Origin: Brucella rhizosphaerae
GTDB lineage: Bacteria > Pseudomonadota > Alphaproteobacteria > Rhizobiales > Rhizobiaceae
DNA length: 64,000 nucleotides
Direction of reading: 5' to 3'
NCBI RefSeq assembly: GCF_002252475.1
Contig: NZ_NNRK01000026.1
Span: 558,001 to 622,000, forward strand
The notes under the pieces were generated by a model. The model was not told the origin of the DNA. It ran no database searches and saw only the letters and a list, made by a program, of their open reading frames with translations. Position 1 is the stretch's first letter. Each line of letters starts with the position of its first letter. Below are positions 1 through 9,512 of the stretch, one piece after another. The position numbers were made by a program, and so were the translations under genes.

Positions 1-2
1 TC

Positions 3-779
3 AAAACGACCATTCCGCGTGCTGGTCTTTTCGCAGCACAAACGCCGCAGGCATTTCCCTTCGCGCCGATCCTCGACGCGCATGAGAAAGCATTCATCAG
101 CGGCCGCTCAGATTTTACCGACGATGCATCCATCGCGGAATCCTATGGGCTTTCAGTACGTATCATTGAAGGTTCCGCTGATAATACGAAATTAACATGG
201 GCCAAAGACATCGAAATGGCCGACAAACGCTTGAGGCATGGCATGACTTCATTTCCAGATATCCGCACCGGCAATGGCTATGACGTTCACAGCTTTGAAC
301 CCGGCGATCATGTCACGCTCTGCGGCGTTGCTATTCCGCACAACAAGAAGCTTAACGGCCACTCTGATGCAGATGTAGCGCTGCATGCCTTAACCGATGC
401 ATTGCTGGCGACGCGTGGCGCAGGTGATATCGGCACACATTTCCCGCCTTCCGATCCGCAATGGAAAGGTGCCGCATCCCATATTTTCGTTGAACATGCG
501 GTGAAAATCGTCCGCGAAGCAGGTGGACGCATTGCCAATGCGGATGTGACGATCATTGCCGAAGAACCCAAGATTGGGCCGCACCGTCCTGCCATGACAG
601 AAGCCATGGCAAATATGCTTGGAATTTCACACGACCGTATTTCAGTCAAAGCCACCACCAACGAGAAAATGGGCTTCGTTGGCCGTGGCGAAGGTATCGC
701 TGCTATTGTGACGGCAACAGTGATCTATCCGGGTGAGGTTCCGGCCCATGAGGTTCCGGCCCATGAGGTTCCTGAATGA
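3..779 (+). CDS. ispDF: Bifunctional IspD/IspF (MEP pathway), 3' part
   Basis: The open frame enters from the left edge, so the start is outside the window. The first residues carry the IspD motif QTPQAF, and the rest is a complete IspF (2-C-methyl-D-erythritol 2,4-cyclodiphosphate synthase) domain with the metal-binding [23 protein letters not shown] and the [17 protein letters not shown] signature. The fused enzyme makes two steps of isoprenoid precursor synthesis in the cytoplasm, and this fusion is common in alphaproteobacteria. The ATG at 216 lies inside the fusion and is not the real start, because the frame is open and IspD-like upstream of it. The extreme C-terminus is a short repeat of EVPAH coded by a 15-bp tandem repeat. 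The stop overlaps the next gene by 4 bp (ATGA). Confidence 0.95.
   Translation, partial: KTTIPRAGLFAAQTPQAFPFAPILDAHEKAFISGRSDFTDDASIAESYGLSVRIIEGSADNTKLTWAKDIEMADKRLRHGMTSFPDIRTGNGYDVHSFEPGDHVTLCGVAIPHNKKLNGHSDADVALHALTDALLATRGAGDIGTHFPPSDPQWKGAASHIFVEHAVKIVREAGGRIANADVTIIAEEPKIGPHRPAMTEAMANMLGISHDRISVKATTNEKMGFVGRGEGIAAIVTATVIYPGEVPAHEVPAHEVPE
735..772 (+). repeat. 15-bp tandem repeat in the ispDF 3' end
   Basis: The unit GAGGTTCCGGCCCAT occurs twice in full (735-749, 750-764) and once in part (765-772). It stays in frame and codes [13 protein letters not shown], lengthening the C-terminal tail of IspF beyond the catalytic fold. Confidence 0.9.
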
Positions 780-1267
780 CACTGGTTGCAGAAACTCAGG
801 CCATCGGCGTTCTCAATGCATGCCGCAAGCACGGCATCATGATTGCGACAGCAGAATCCTGCACAGGCGGACTTATTGCGGGCGCACTGACAGACATTGC
901 CGGTTCGTCTGATGTGGTGGATCGGGGTTTCGTCACCTATTCCAATGAAGCCAAGAACGAAATGATCGGCGTTCCCATGGAACTGATCAATCGTGTCGGC
1001 GCTGTTTCAGAGGAAGTGGCCATTGCCATGGCTGAAGGCGCCCTCGCCCATTCGCGCGCAGGCATCAGTATCGCTGTCACAGGTATTGCCGGTCCCGGCG
1101 GTGGATCAGCTGAAAAGCCTGTCGGCCTTGTGCACATTGCAAGCGCCCGCAAAGGCCATGCAACTCTTCACAGAGAATGCCGCTTTGGTGAGAAATCACG
1201 CGAAGATATTCGCCACGAAACCGTGCTTGCTGCACTGGCTCTGGTTCTTGAAGCGCTTAATTCTTAA
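776..1267 (+). CDS. pncC: CinA C-terminal domain / nicotinamide-nucleotide amidohydrolase family
   Basis: A 163-residue protein matching the stand-alone CinA C-terminal domain (PncC), which deamidates NMN to nicotinate mononucleotide in NAD recycling. The motif ESCTGG at about 27-32 and a GIAGPGGGS loop near residue 105 are characteristic. It starts 4 bp inside the end of ispDF, which suggests translational coupling. Its 3' end overlaps the convergent ratA-like gene by 11 bp. Family assignment is firm; the exact substrate is by family only. Confidence 0.9.
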   Translation: MTLVAETQAIGVLNACRKHGIMIATAESCTGGLIAGALTDIAGSSDVVDRGFVTYSNEAKNEMIGVPMELINRVGAVSEEVAIAMAEGALAHSRAGISIAVTGIAGPGGGSAEKPVGLVHIASARKGHATLHRECRFGEKSREDIRHETVLAALALVLEALNS

Positions 1268-1715
1268 GCCCATAAATCTGATCAGCACGCTTCTCGAAGG
1301 CTTCCGAGAATTTGCGGAAAGCGAGATCAAACATCGATCCCATCAAAAGCCCAAGCGTGCGGCTCTTGAATTCATAATCGATGAAAAACTCGACATCACA
1401 TTCAGAGCCATCGCCGACCGGCTTGAACGTCCAGCGATTATCGAGATAACGGAATGGGCCATCGACATATTTCACGTCGATGACATTCTCTTCCGGCTTT
1501 AAAAACACCTGACTGGTGAAAGTCTCGCGGATCAGCTTATAGCCCACCGTCATATCAGCAATGAGAAACGTTTTACCGTCTTTCACCTTGCGCGATCGGA
1601 TCGACAAAGCTTCACACATGGGCAAAAACTGCGGATATTTTTCAACATCCGAAACCAGGGCAAACATCTGGTCTGCCCTGTGGTGAACGCGTCTGACATT
1701 CGTAAACTGCGGCAT
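1257..1715 (-). CDS. SRPBCC/START-domain protein, RatA/COQ10 family
   Basis: A 152-residue protein with the small START-like fold seen in Coq10 (ubiquinone-binding) and RatA. It opens with MPQFTNVRRVHHRADQMFAL, followed by YPQFLPMCEAL, typical of the family. In alphaproteobacteria this protein usually sits directly downstream of lipA, as here with a 6-bp gap, so the two are probably co-transcribed. Database names often call it a RatA toxin, but a role in quinone handling is at least as likely. No antitoxin-like partner is next to it. Confidence 0.85.
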   Translation of the reverse strand: MPQFTNVRRVHHRADQMFALVSDVEKYPQFLPMCEALSIRSRKVKDGKTFLIADMTVGYKLIRETFTSQVFLKPEENVIDVKYVDGPFRYLDNRWTFKPVGDGSECDVEFFIDYEFKSRTLGLLMGSMFDLAFRKFSEAFEKRADQIYGLKN

Positions 1716-1721
1716 GCGATA

Positions 1722-2684
1722 TTAAGCCTGTGCTGCGACCTGCGCTTCACGTGCAGCCTTTAGCTTCGCAAAATCATCGCCAGCATGGTGCGATGAGCGT
1801 GTCAGCGGGCTGGACGCAACAAGCAGGAAGCCCTTGGTACGACCAATCGTCTCGAAAGACTTGAATTCGTCCGGCGTCACAAAACGGATAACCGGATGGT
1901 GCTTACGGGTTGGCTGGAGATACTGGCCAATCGTCATGAAATCCACGTCAGCTGAGCGAAGATCGTCCATCAGCTGCAGGATTTCGTTCCGCTCTTCGCC
2001 AAGGCCAACCATGATGCCGGATTTGGTAAAGATCGTTGGGTCGAGTTCCTTCACACGCTGCAACAGACGGATAGAGTGGAAATAACGTGCACCCGGTCGA
2101 ACCTTGAGATACCTGGAAGGGACAGTTTCCAGATTATGATTAAATACGTCAGGGCGTGCCTTGACCACGATCTCAAGCGCGCCTTCCTTACGCAGAAAGT
2201 CTGGCGTCAGAATTTCGATCGTCGTCTTTGGTGTTGCCTCACGGATCGCGCGAATAACGTCGGCAAAATGCTGCGCGCCACCATCTGCCAGATCGTCACG
2301 ATCAACCGAAGTGATAACAACGTGAGTCAGACCCATCTGCTTGACGGCACGACCAACATTCTCGGGCTCATTTGGATCGAGAGCCTTTGGAATACCGGTC
2401 GACACATTACAGAAAGCACAGGCACGGGTGCAGATTTCACCCATGATCATGAAGGTTGCGTGCTTCTTTTCCCAGCACTCGCCAATGTTCGGGCAACCAG
2501 CCTCTTCACAAACCGTGACAAGCTTGTTGGAGCGGACGATTTCACGCGTTTCATTGTAGCCGCGCGAAACAGGAGCCTTGACGCGAATCCAGTCCGGCTT
2601 CTTCAGAACTTCATTGTCCGGACGGTGAGCCTTTTCAGGGTGCCGCTGACGTCTCTGGTTCACTGTGTCGAGAACTGTAACCAT
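1722..2684 (-). CDS. lipA: Lipoyl synthase
   Basis: A 320-residue radical SAM enzyme that inserts two sulfurs into octanoyl groups on lipoyl domains. The auxiliary 4Fe-4S cluster ligands are C59, C64 and C70 ([12 protein letters not shown]), and the radical SAM ligands are C85, C89 and C92 (CTRACAFC). The C-terminal [10 protein letters not shown] supplies the conserved serine motif. It lies next to the pyruvate dehydrogenase genes whose E2 and E1-beta lipoyl domains it would modify. Confidence 0.97.
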   Translation of the reverse strand: MVTVLDTVNQRRQRHPEKAHRPDNEVLKKPDWIRVKAPVSRGYNETREIVRSNKLVTVCEEAGCPNIGECWEKKHATFMIMGEICTRACAFCNVSTGIPKALDPNEPENVGRAVKQMGLTHVVITSVDRDDLADGGAQHFADVIRAIREATPKTTIEILTPDFLRKEGALEIVVKARPDVFNHNLETVPSRYLKVRPGARYFHSIRLLQRVKELDPTIFTKSGIMVGLGEERNEILQLMDDLRSADVDFMTIGQYLQPTRKHHPVIRFVTPDEFKSFETIGRTKGFLLVASSPLTRSSHHAGDDFAKLKAAREAQVAAQA

Positions 2685-2806
2685 GCTGTTTCCTGCCTAT
2701 CTGGAACAAAATGCCTGCCGGCCTGTGCTCCAACAATGGGTAGACCCCTGAATATGGCTTGCCCTAACAATTTGAAGCACTGCTATGCAATGCCCAAAAC
2801 TGCGGC

Positions 2807-3022
2807 TTACCGTCTCGCTGCAATCCCAATCGCTCTAAAAACCAGAGCCCATATGAAACCGAATATAAGGCCGCCAAAGCCAAGTGCCAAGGTCAGTGTC
2901 CAAACACCGTACCAGCCAGCAATCGCCATTCCATTGATCGATATGGTGTTTCCGCCGATCAGACTGAAGCTTCCTGCGAGAAAACCCAGCGCAAGACCGC
3001 CTGCAGTACACCATTTGATCAT
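2807..3022 (-). CDS. Small membrane protein, unknown function
   Basis: A 71-residue protein with two hydrophobic stretches (about 5-28 and 37-66) separated by a short polar segment, ending in basic residues. I do not recognise the family. No good ribosome binding site precedes the ATG at 3022. The frame stays open upstream, with plausible coding (WRRAAWP just before the ATG), and an AGGAG lies 7 bases before an in-frame ATT, so the true start may be further up. It lies between lipA and lpdA on the same strand. Confidence 0.6.
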   Translation of the reverse strand: MIKWCTAGGLALGFLAGSFSLIGGNTISINGMAIAGWYGVWTLTLALGFGGLIFGFIWALVFRAIGIAARR

Positions 3023-3099
3023 GGGCCAGGCGGCACGCCGCCAAGGCCCTCCATTATCGATCAGTGGAATGTGCCTACTCCTGTTTAGAGCATTTCCAG

Positions 3100-4551
3100 T
3101 TACATGTTCAGCGCGCGACCATAGGCATCCAGTACACTTTCCTTCATCGTCTCAGAAATTGTTGGATGCGGGAAGACCGAATGCATCAGCTCTTCTTCGG
3201 TGGTTTCGAGGTTCATTGCCACAACGAAGCCCTGAATAAGCTCCGTTACTTCTGCACCAACCAGATGTGCACCCAGCAGCTGTCCGGTCTTTTTGTCGAA
3301 AATTGTCTTAACCAGACCCTGATCTTCGCCAAGCGCGATTGCCTTGCCGTTGGCGACAAACGGGAAACGACCGACACGAATATCGCGACCCAGCTCTTTC
3401 GCCTTGGCTTCAGTGATGCCAACAGAAGCTACCTGCGGATTACAATAGGTGCAGCCCGGGATCATATTGCGGTCTAGCGGATGAACATTCGGCAAACCGG
3501 CAATCTTCTCGACGCAGATAACCGCTTCATGCTCAGCCTTGTGAGCCAGCATTGGTGGACCTGCGACGTCGCCGATCGCATAAATGCCGTCAACATTGGT
3601 CTTGCAATAAGCATCGATGGCGATGCAACCGCGATCTGTCTTGATGCCGAGCGCTTCAAGGCCGATATTCTCGATGTTGCCCTGAACGCCGACTGCCGAG
3701 ATCATGCGATCAACGGTAAGCGTCTGAACCTTGCCGTCTTTGGTTTCGATATGGGCGGTCACATTATTTGCGCCCTTCTCCACCTTGGAAACCTTGGCTT
3801 CGGTAATGATCTTGAGGCCACGCTTTTCAAGCTGCTTACGCGCGAAAGTCGAGATTTCTGCATCTTCAACCGGCATAATATTCGACATCAGTTCTACAAC
3901 GGTAACGTCAACGCCCATGTCATTGTAGAACGAGGCGAATTCGATACCGATTGCGCCAGACCCCATGACCAGCATGGTCTTAGGCAGTTCTTGTGGAACC
4001 ATGGCTTCAAAATATGTCCAGATCAATTTGCCATCTGGCTCGATACCTGGAAGCGCACGTGGGCGTGCACCAGTGGCAACGATGATGTTCTTAGCCTTAT
4101 AAGTACCCTCACCCAGCGTATTCTTCGGCAACGGTGCCTGTGGCTGCATTGGGGCCTTGGAAGTCTTGGAAACGACGATTTCACCCGGCTTGACGAGCTT
4201 AGCTTCGCCCCAGATTACATCGATCTTGTTCTTCTTCATGAGGAAACCAACGCCGCCGTTCATGCGTTCCGCGATACCGCGCGAGCGGGAAACGACGGCC
4301 TTAATGTCGGCTGTGATCGAGCCTTCAAGCTTCAGGCCATAGTTTTTGGCATGATCAGCAAGGTGCTTTACTTCAGCCGAGCGCAGCAACGCCTTTGTTG
4401 GAATACAACCCCAGTTGGAGCAAATACCAGCCAGATGTTCGCGCTCCACAACAGCCGTCTTGAGCCCAAGCTGTGCTGCACGAATAGCTGCTACATAGCC
4501 TCCAGGACCCGATCCGATAACAATAACGTCGTAACTGTTGGACAAGCTCAT
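3100..4551 (-). CDS. lpdA: Dihydrolipoyl dehydrogenase (E3)
   Basis: A 483-residue FAD flavoprotein that reoxidises dihydrolipoamide in the pyruvate dehydrogenase complex. The FAD-binding GSGPGG is at 13-18, the redox disulfide is C44/C49 in GICSNWGCIPTK, the NAD-binding glycine motif is GSGAIGIEFA, and the C-terminal HPTISE carries the catalytic histidine. An upstream in-frame start at 4596 exists, but the ATG at 4551 has GGAG just ahead and matches the family N-terminus. It belongs with pdhABC upstream on the same strand, separated by an esterase gene. Confidence 0.95.
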   Translation of the reverse strand: MSLSNSYDVIVIGSGPGGYVAAIRAAQLGLKTAVVEREHLAGICSNWGCIPTKALLRSAEVKHLADHAKNYGLKLEGSITADIKAVVSRSRGIAERMNGGVGFLMKKNKIDVIWGEAKLVKPGEIVVSKTSKAPMQPQAPLPKNTLGEGTYKAKNIIVATGARPRALPGIEPDGKLIWTYFEAMVPQELPKTMLVMGSGAIGIEFASFYNDMGVDVTVVELMSNIMPVEDAEISTFARKQLEKRGLKIITEAKVSKVEKGANNVTAHIETKDGKVQTLTVDRMISAVGVQGNIENIGLEALGIKTDRGCIAIDAYCKTNVDGIYAIGDVAGPPMLAHKAEHEAVICVEKIAGLPNVHPLDRNMIPGCTYCNPQVASVGITEAKAKELGRDIRVGRFPFVANGKAIALGEDQGLVKTIFDKKTGQLLGAHLVGAEVTELIQGFVVAMNLETTEEELMHSVFPHPTISETMKESVLDAYGRALNM

Positions 4552-4629
4552 TCTCCTCGAGTGGTCTTTATGCCGGATCACCGACATATATTTCACTGTT
4601 CAAAAAGCCGAAATTATCGGCCCGATAAT

Positions 4630-5268
4630 TTACAGACCAAGCACTGCACGAACAACGGGCTCCAGCCCTTGTCCGATTGCCCGGGTATTTTCTCTATCCA
4701 GATGCACACCATCAAGCGAAGTCGTCTTCGCGACAGCAGATGCATCAAAAAATGCGCACTTCATCTCATCAGCGAGTTTGGAAAGTAACTGACCCAACTT
4801 TACTGATTCAACGATGCCACCTGAGAACATCGCAGCAAACGCCGGATCAGCGCTCTCGCTGATATGTGGTGGCGCTACAATAAGGATTTCAGGGACTCTA
4901 GAACCTTCGCCATAAGGGTGTGAACGAATGATCTGGATCAATCTGCGCATACCGGAATGGCTGGAAAATGCGTCACCCACGACCTGCGGCTTCATATCAT
5001 TGCTACCAAGCAAAATAATAACCAGATCAAGCGGGGAATGTGTGCCGAGCAAAGTCGGCAGAATACGAGCACCGTTGCGATCTTCCGCTGCCGTATAGTC
5101 ATCAAAGGCAGTCGTGCGACCGTTCAGCCCTTCGGCAATAACGTTGGCCTGCGAACCGAGTGCGTTCTGCAAAACAGAGGGCCAGCGGTCTTCCAATACA
5201 AGACGCGAGCCATTTGGAGCCTGATAACCCCAAGTTAGTGAATCACCAAAACATAAAACAGATTTCAT
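4630..5268 (-). CDS. SGNH/GDSL-family hydrolase (arylesterase-like)
   Basis: A 212-residue hydrolase. Block I FGDSLTWG supplies the catalytic serine at residue 10, LLGSNDMK is block III with the conserved asparagine, and DGVHLD near the C-terminus supplies the Asp and His. No signal peptide is visible, so it is probably cytoplasmic. The natural substrate is unknown; members are usually described as arylesterase or lysophospholipase-like. It sits between pdhC and lpdA and its start overlaps a possible 31-codon ORF by 4 bp. Confidence 0.88.
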   Translation of the reverse strand: MKSVLCFGDSLTWGYQAPNGSRLVLEDRWPSVLQNALGSQANVIAEGLNGRTTAFDDYTAAEDRNGARILPTLLGTHSPLDLVIILLGSNDMKPQVVGDAFSSHSGMRRLIQIIRSHPYGEGSRVPEILIVAPPHISESADPAFAAMFSGGIVESVKLGQLLSKLADEMKCAFFDASAVAKTTSLDGVHLDRENTRAIGQGLEPVVRAVLGL

Positions 5269-5360
5269 ACGTTATGGCTCCGCGGAAAATAGACCTGATC
5301 AATAAACTGAAAAACTAAACAAAAAAAAGCAAACCCAAGCCACGCAAGCAACCTGGGCAT
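5265..5360 (-). CDS. Possible 31-residue membrane microprotein
   Basis: A short frame coding about 20 hydrophobic residues (LLAWLGFAFFCLVFQF), then a short polar tail. Its TGA overlaps the ATG of the SGNH hydrolase as ATGA, as coupled genes do, and it starts just after the terminator-like hairpin behind pdhC. An AGGA lies about 11 bases before the ATG, so the ribosome binding site is only fair. It may instead be a leader peptide or chance. Confidence 0.35.
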   Translation of the reverse strand: MPRLLAWLGFAFFCLVFQFIDQVYFPRSHNV

Positions 5361-5389
5361 CAGTATATCGTTCCTGACAGCAGAGAAAC

Positions 5390-5434
5390 CGCCAAGGCTT
5401 TTCCCGATAGTAGAGGCAACGAAAAGCCTTGGCG
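5390..5434 (-). terminator. Inverted repeat behind pdhC
   Basis: Perfect 13-bp arms (CGCCAAGGCTTTT at 5390-5402 and its complement at 5422-5434) with a 19-base loop, 11 bases after the pdhC stop. The T tract is short, so termination may be partial or Rho-assisted. Confidence 0.65.
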
Positions 5435-5445
5435 TTAATGTCATA

Positions 5446-6810
5446 TTACACCAGCATACCCATCGGGTTTTCGATGTGACGCTTGAAGGCCTGTGCAAGT
5501 TCGGCAGCAAGAGCGCCGTCGACTGCACGATGATCGGTGGAAAGCGTTACGGACATGACAGTCGCAACCTTGATTTCACCGTTCTTGACCACTGCGCGCT
5601 GTTCGCCCGCACCGATTGCGAAAATCGTCGCATGCGGTGGGTTGATGATCGCAGCAAAGTCCTTGACGCCAAACATGCCGAGGTTGGACACGGAGGTCGA
5701 ACCACCCTGATATTCATCAGGCTTAAGCTTGCGATCACGCGCGCGCTTGGCAAGATCCTTCATCTCGTTGGAGATGGCGGACAGCGTCTTCGATTCTGAC
5801 TGACGCACGATAGGCGTAATCAGACCACCCGGAATGGAGACAGCAACGCCGACATCCGCACGCTTGTGCTTGATCATGCCGCCTTCAGTCCAGGAGACGT
5901 TGGCTTCAGGAATATCACGCAGTGCAAGAGCAACAGCTTTGATCACCAGATCGTTGACAGAAAGCTTGTAGGCCGGAACCTCGCCCTTCTCCGTCTTGAT
6001 CAGCGGTGCAGCTGAATTGATCTGCGAACGCAGAGCCAACAGCGCATCCAGTTCGCAATCGATCGTCAGATAGAAATGCGGAACAGTCTGCTTCGATTCC
6101 ACCAGACGGCGGGCAATCGTCTTGCGCATGCCGTCGTGTGGAACGATTTCGTATGTGCCTTCTTCAAAGAGCTTGAGGATGGCGTCATCCGACTGTGGCT
6201 TCGGAGCTGATGCGGCGGCCTGTGGCGCAGCCGATGCAGCTTTCGCACCGCCCGACTTGATTGCAGCTTCTACGTCACGCTGAACGACACGGCCATGCGG
6301 GCCCGTGCCTTCTACAGCAGCAACATCGACGCCTGCGTCCTTAGCGATGCGGCGAGCAAGTGGCGATGCAAAGACGCGTTCGCCCTTGTTTTCGGTACTC
6401 TTGTTTGCAGCAGGAGCAGCCGCTGGCTGTTCAGCCTTTGCAGGAGCCGGGGTTGCTGCAGCAGGTGCAGCTTCCTTCTTTTGCTCTTCCTTAGCTGCTT
6501 CTGCCTTTGGTGCAGGAGCAGCATCGCCGCCACCTGCTGTAATTTTGGCAGCTTCAGCAACATCCTCGCCGTCTTCGGCGAGGATTGCGATCAACGCGTT
6601 GACCTTGACGCCTTCGGTTCCGGCAGGAACCACCAGCTTGGCAACAACGCCTTCATCGACAGCTTCGACTTCCATCGTTGCTTTATCGGTTTCGATCTCG
6701 GCAATCACATCGCCGGATGTAACCTTATCGCCTTCCTTGACCAGCCACTTTGAAAGATTGCCTTCTTCCATCGTTGGCGAAAGTGCTGGCATGGTGATCT
6801 TAATCGGCAT
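5446..6810 (-). CDS. pdhC: Pyruvate dehydrogenase E2 (dihydrolipoamide acetyltransferase)
   Basis: A 454-residue E2 core subunit. Residues 1-80 form a lipoyl domain with the lipoylated K43 in [11 protein letters not shown]. An Ala/Pro/Glu/Lys linker covers 81-145, a peripheral-subunit-binding domain about 146-183 ([14 protein letters not shown]), and the C-terminal catalytic domain ends with the active-site [10 protein letters not shown]. It transfers acetyl groups from lipoate to CoA. It follows pdhB by 13 bp, so it belongs to one operon with pdhA and pdhB. Confidence 0.97.
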   Translation of the reverse strand: MPIKITMPALSPTMEEGNLSKWLVKEGDKVTSGDVIAEIETDKATMEVEAVDEGVVAKLVVPAGTEGVKVNALIAILAEDGEDVAEAAKITAGGGDAAPAPKAEAAKEEQKKEAAPAAATPAPAKAEQPAAAPAANKSTENKGERVFASPLARRIAKDAGVDVAAVEGTGPHGRVVQRDVEAAIKSGGAKAASAAPQAAASAPKPQSDDAILKLFEEGTYEIVPHDGMRKTIARRLVESKQTVPHFYLTIDCELDALLALRSQINSAAPLIKTEKGEVPAYKLSVNDLVIKAVALALRDIPEANVSWTEGGMIKHKRADVGVAVSIPGGLITPIVRQSESKTLSAISNEMKDLAKRARDRKLKPDEYQGGSTSVSNLGMFGVKDFAAIINPPHATIFAIGAGEQRAVVKNGEIKVATVMSVTLSTDHRAVDGALAAELAQAFKRHIENPMGMLV

Positions 6811-6823
6811 GTCCAGTACCTCC

Positions 6824-8212
6824 TCAGGCGGTGTAGGTTACGGCTTTCACCGCTTCTACCACTTCTGCAACAGTCGGCAGAGCCAACTTTTCAAGATTTG
6901 CCGCATATGGCATCGGCACATCCTTGCCAGCAATCGTCAGGATCGGCGCATCGAGGTAATCGAACGCCTGCTGCATGACGCGGGTAGCAATTTCAGTACC
7001 AACGGACGACTGCGGATAGCCTTCTTCCACGGTCACGAGACGGCCGGTCTTCTTGACCGATTCGACAACCGTTGGAATGTCCATTGGACGGATGGTGCGA
7101 AGGTCGATGATTTCCACATCGATACCAAGGCCAGCAAGTTCTTCCGCAGCCTTGACCGCATAGGTCATGCCGATACCGAACGAAACGATGGTAGCGTCTT
7201 TGCCTTGCTTATGAATGCGGGCCTTACCGATCGGCAGAACGAAATCGTCCAGCTTCGGTACATCAAAATGATGACCGTAAAGGATTTCGTTTTCGAGGAA
7301 GATCACCGGATTTGGATCACGGATAGCAGCCTTGAGCAGCCCCTTGGCGTCAGCAGCCGTGTAAGGCATGACAACCTTAAGACCCGGAATCTGGCTGTAC
7401 CATGCAGCATAGCACTGCGAATGCTGGGCAGCAACGCGGGCAGCGGCACCCGAAGGACCGCGGAACACCATAGGCGCGCCCATCTGACCACCAGACATAT
7501 AGAGTGTCTTGGCTGCCGAATTGATGATCTGGTCAATCGCCTGCATGGCGAAGTTGAAGGTCATGAATTCAACGATTGGCTTCAGACCAGCCATAGCTGC
7601 GCCAACGCCAACACCAGCAAAGCCGTGTTCGGTGATTGGTGTATCAACAACGCGGCGCGGGCCGAACTCGTCGAGAAGCCCCTGCGTGATCTTGTAAGCG
7701 CCCTGATACTCGGCAACTTCTTCACCCATGACGAAGACGTTGTCGTCGCGGCGCATTTCTTCGGCCATGGCATCGCGCAGTGCTTCACGCACAGTTGTCG
7801 AAACCATTTCCGTACCGGCTGGAATATCAGGATCGGCAGCAACTTCGACCTTAGGAGCAGCTGGAACGCTGGCTGCCTTCTTTTCTTCGGCCTTAGGCTC
7901 TTCCCTGGCTTCTTCCTTCGGTGCTTCTGCTTTAGCAGCAGGTGCAGAACCGATGTCCGATGCGCTTTCACCCTCTCCAAGAAGAACTGCGATTGGCGTA
8001 TTGACCTTCACGCCTTCTGAGCCTTCTTCGATGAGAATTTTGCCGATTGTGCCTTCATCAACGGCTTCAACTTCCATCGTCGCCTTATCGGTTTCGATTT
8101 CCGCGATCACGTCACCAGACGTAACCTTGTCGCCTTCTTTTTTAAGCCACTTGGAAAGTTTGCCCTCTTCCATCGTAGGAGAAAGGGCAGGCATGAGAAT
8201 TTCTACGGGCAT
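6824..8212 (-). CDS. pdhB: Pyruvate dehydrogenase E1 beta subunit with N-terminal lipoyl domain
   Basis: A 462-residue subunit. Unlike most E1-beta proteins it begins with a complete lipoyl domain (1-80, lipoyl lysine K43 in [11 protein letters not shown]) and an acidic Ala/Glu linker (about 85-135). It continues with the standard transketolase-type E1-beta domain from about residue 140 ([18 protein letters not shown]). The first 55 residues are nearly the same as those of pdhC downstream. This arrangement is known in Rhizobium and other alphaproteobacteria. It is 18 bp downstream of pdhA. Confidence 0.96.
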   Translation of the reverse strand: MPVEILMPALSPTMEEGKLSKWLKKEGDKVTSGDVIAEIETDKATMEVEAVDEGTIGKILIEEGSEGVKVNTPIAVLLGEGESASDIGSAPAAKAEAPKEEAREEPKAEEKKAASVPAAPKVEVAADPDIPAGTEMVSTTVREALRDAMAEEMRRDDNVFVMGEEVAEYQGAYKITQGLLDEFGPRRVVDTPITEHGFAGVGVGAAMAGLKPIVEFMTFNFAMQAIDQIINSAAKTLYMSGGQMGAPMVFRGPSGAAARVAAQHSQCYAAWYSQIPGLKVVMPYTAADAKGLLKAAIRDPNPVIFLENEILYGHHFDVPKLDDFVLPIGKARIHKQGKDATIVSFGIGMTYAVKAAEELAGLGIDVEIIDLRTIRPMDIPTVVESVKKTGRLVTVEEGYPQSSVGTEIATRVMQQAFDYLDAPILTIAGKDVPMPYAANLEKLALPTVAEVVEAVKAVTYTA

Positions 8213-8230
8213 GACAACACCTTTCTCGAA

Positions 8231-9271
8231 TTAGAGCAGAATATCCGTGTAGAGCTCGGAAGCTTCCGGCTCTGGATCGTTTTGAGCGAAATCGGCGGAA
8301 TCAGCGACAATGTCGCGAACTTCCTTGTCGATTTCCTTCAGCTCTTCTTCAGTGGCCCAGCCCTTTTCGATCAGGCGCTGTTTTACCTGTTCGATAGGAT
8401 CGTGTTCGGAACGCATCTTCTGCACTTCGTCTTTCGAGCGATACTTCGCAGGATCAGACATTGAGTGACCGCGATAGCGATAGGTTTCCATTTCAAGGAT
8501 CAGTGGACCCTTGCCGGAACGTGCCCAATCGACCGCGAACTCGGCAGCAGCAGCAACAGCACGAACGTCCATGCCGTCAACCTTGATGCCGGGAACGTTG
8601 AACGAGACACCGCGCTTGGAGAAATCTGTTTCAGCAGAAGAACGCGAAACCGATGTACCCATTGCGTAACGGTTGTTTTCAATCACGTAGATCACAGGAA
8701 GCTTCCACAGCGATGCCATGTTGAAGCTTTCGTAGACCTGGCCCTGATTGGCAGCGCCGTCTCCGAAATAAGTCACGGAAACATTATCATTGCCGCGATA
8801 CTTGTTCGCGAAAGCAAGACCGGTTCCAATCGGAACCTGAGCGCCAACGATACCGTGGCCGCCGTAAAAGCCCTTCTCTTTCGAGAACATGTGCATGGAG
8901 CCGCCCTTGCCCTTGGAGTAGCCTCCACTGCGTCCGGTCAACTCGGCCATGACACCGCGTGCTTCCATACCGGTAGCAAGCATATGACCATGGTCACGGT
9001 AGGAAGTGATGATCTGATCGCCTTCCTTCAGCGCTGTCTGCATACCAACCACAACGGCTTCCTGACCGATGTAGAGATGGCAGAAGCCGCCGATGAAGCC
9101 CATACCGTAAAGCTGACCGGCCTTTTCTTCGAAACGGCGGATCAACAACATCTCACGATAAGCGTCCAGTTCCTGCTTCTTGTCGAAGTTTGCAGGCGCA
9201 GGTGCCTTGGGGGTTGTAACAGAAGACGCCTGCATTTTGCCGGCAGGCGCCCTTTTAGCCCTCGGTGCCAT
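8231..9271 (-). CDS. pdhA: Pyruvate dehydrogenase E1 alpha subunit
   Basis: A 346-residue thiamine-diphosphate enzyme subunit that decarboxylates pyruvate. The cofactor motif starts at GDGAANQGQ and ends at the asparagines of VIENN. YRGHSMSDPAKYRS is the loop equivalent to the phosphorylation loop of mitochondrial E1-alpha. A good GGGAG precedes the start. It is the first gene of pdhA-pdhB-pdhC. A basic, Ala/Pro-rich 30-residue N-terminal extension precedes the conserved domain. Confidence 0.97.
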   Translation of the reverse strand: MAPRAKRAPAGKMQASSVTTPKAPAPANFDKKQELDAYREMLLIRRFEEKAGQLYGMGFIGGFCHLYIGQEAVVVGMQTALKEGDQIITSYRDHGHMLATGMEARGVMAELTGRSGGYSKGKGGSMHMFSKEKGFYGGHGIVGAQVPIGTGLAFANKYRGNDNVSVTYFGDGAANQGQVYESFNMASLWKLPVIYVIENNRYAMGTSVSRSSAETDFSKRGVSFNVPGIKVDGMDVRAVAAAAEFAVDWARSGKGPLILEMETYRYRGHSMSDPAKYRSKDEVQKMRSEHDPIEQVKQRLIEKGWATEEELKEIDKEVRDIVADSADFAQNDPEPEASELYTDILL

Positions 9272-9296
9272 ATCTCGCTCCCTTAAGCATCAACCC

Positions 9297-9390
9297 CAAA
9301 AATCGGGATCGATTTTCGGAAGGCATGATGCGTCGATTCAAATTACCAGAGCGACCCCTGCGCACCCGAAGGACGAACGGCGCTCTAAGA
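9297..9390. repeat. Intergenic repeat, family A copy 1
   Basis: This segment resembles 23289-23380: both share AATCGATTT, GATGCG followed by GATTCAA, then a palindromic part with AGAGCG or AGAGTG near one end and CGGCGCTCT at the other around a GGACG core. It lies just upstream of pdhA, so it may overlap the pdhA promoter region. Confidence 0.6.
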
Positions 9391-9512
9391 TTGTTGTTCT
9401 ATTGTGACGTTATACGGGCAATTTACAAGATACAATATGCACCCAGAGCATAGCTGCTATGCCGCCAAGCCCTTAAAAACATATCACAAAAAGACAATTA
9501 ACTGGATTTGAG

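Noticed and set aside
1257-1715. RatA toxin of a toxin-antitoxin system
   Set aside because: The neighbouring gene is lipA, with no antitoxin partner; the START-type fold fits a Coq10-like role.
2076-3239. 387-codon plus-strand frame opposite lipA
   Set aside because: Runs over lipA and a gap; no family character.
3481-4788. 435-codon plus-strand frame opposite lpdA
   Set aside because: Shadow of lpdA, no recognisable protein.
6305-8020. 571-codon plus-strand frame opposite pdhC/pdhB
   Set aside because: Antisense shadow of two well-supported genes; composition is Ser/Arg/Cys-rich with no domain.
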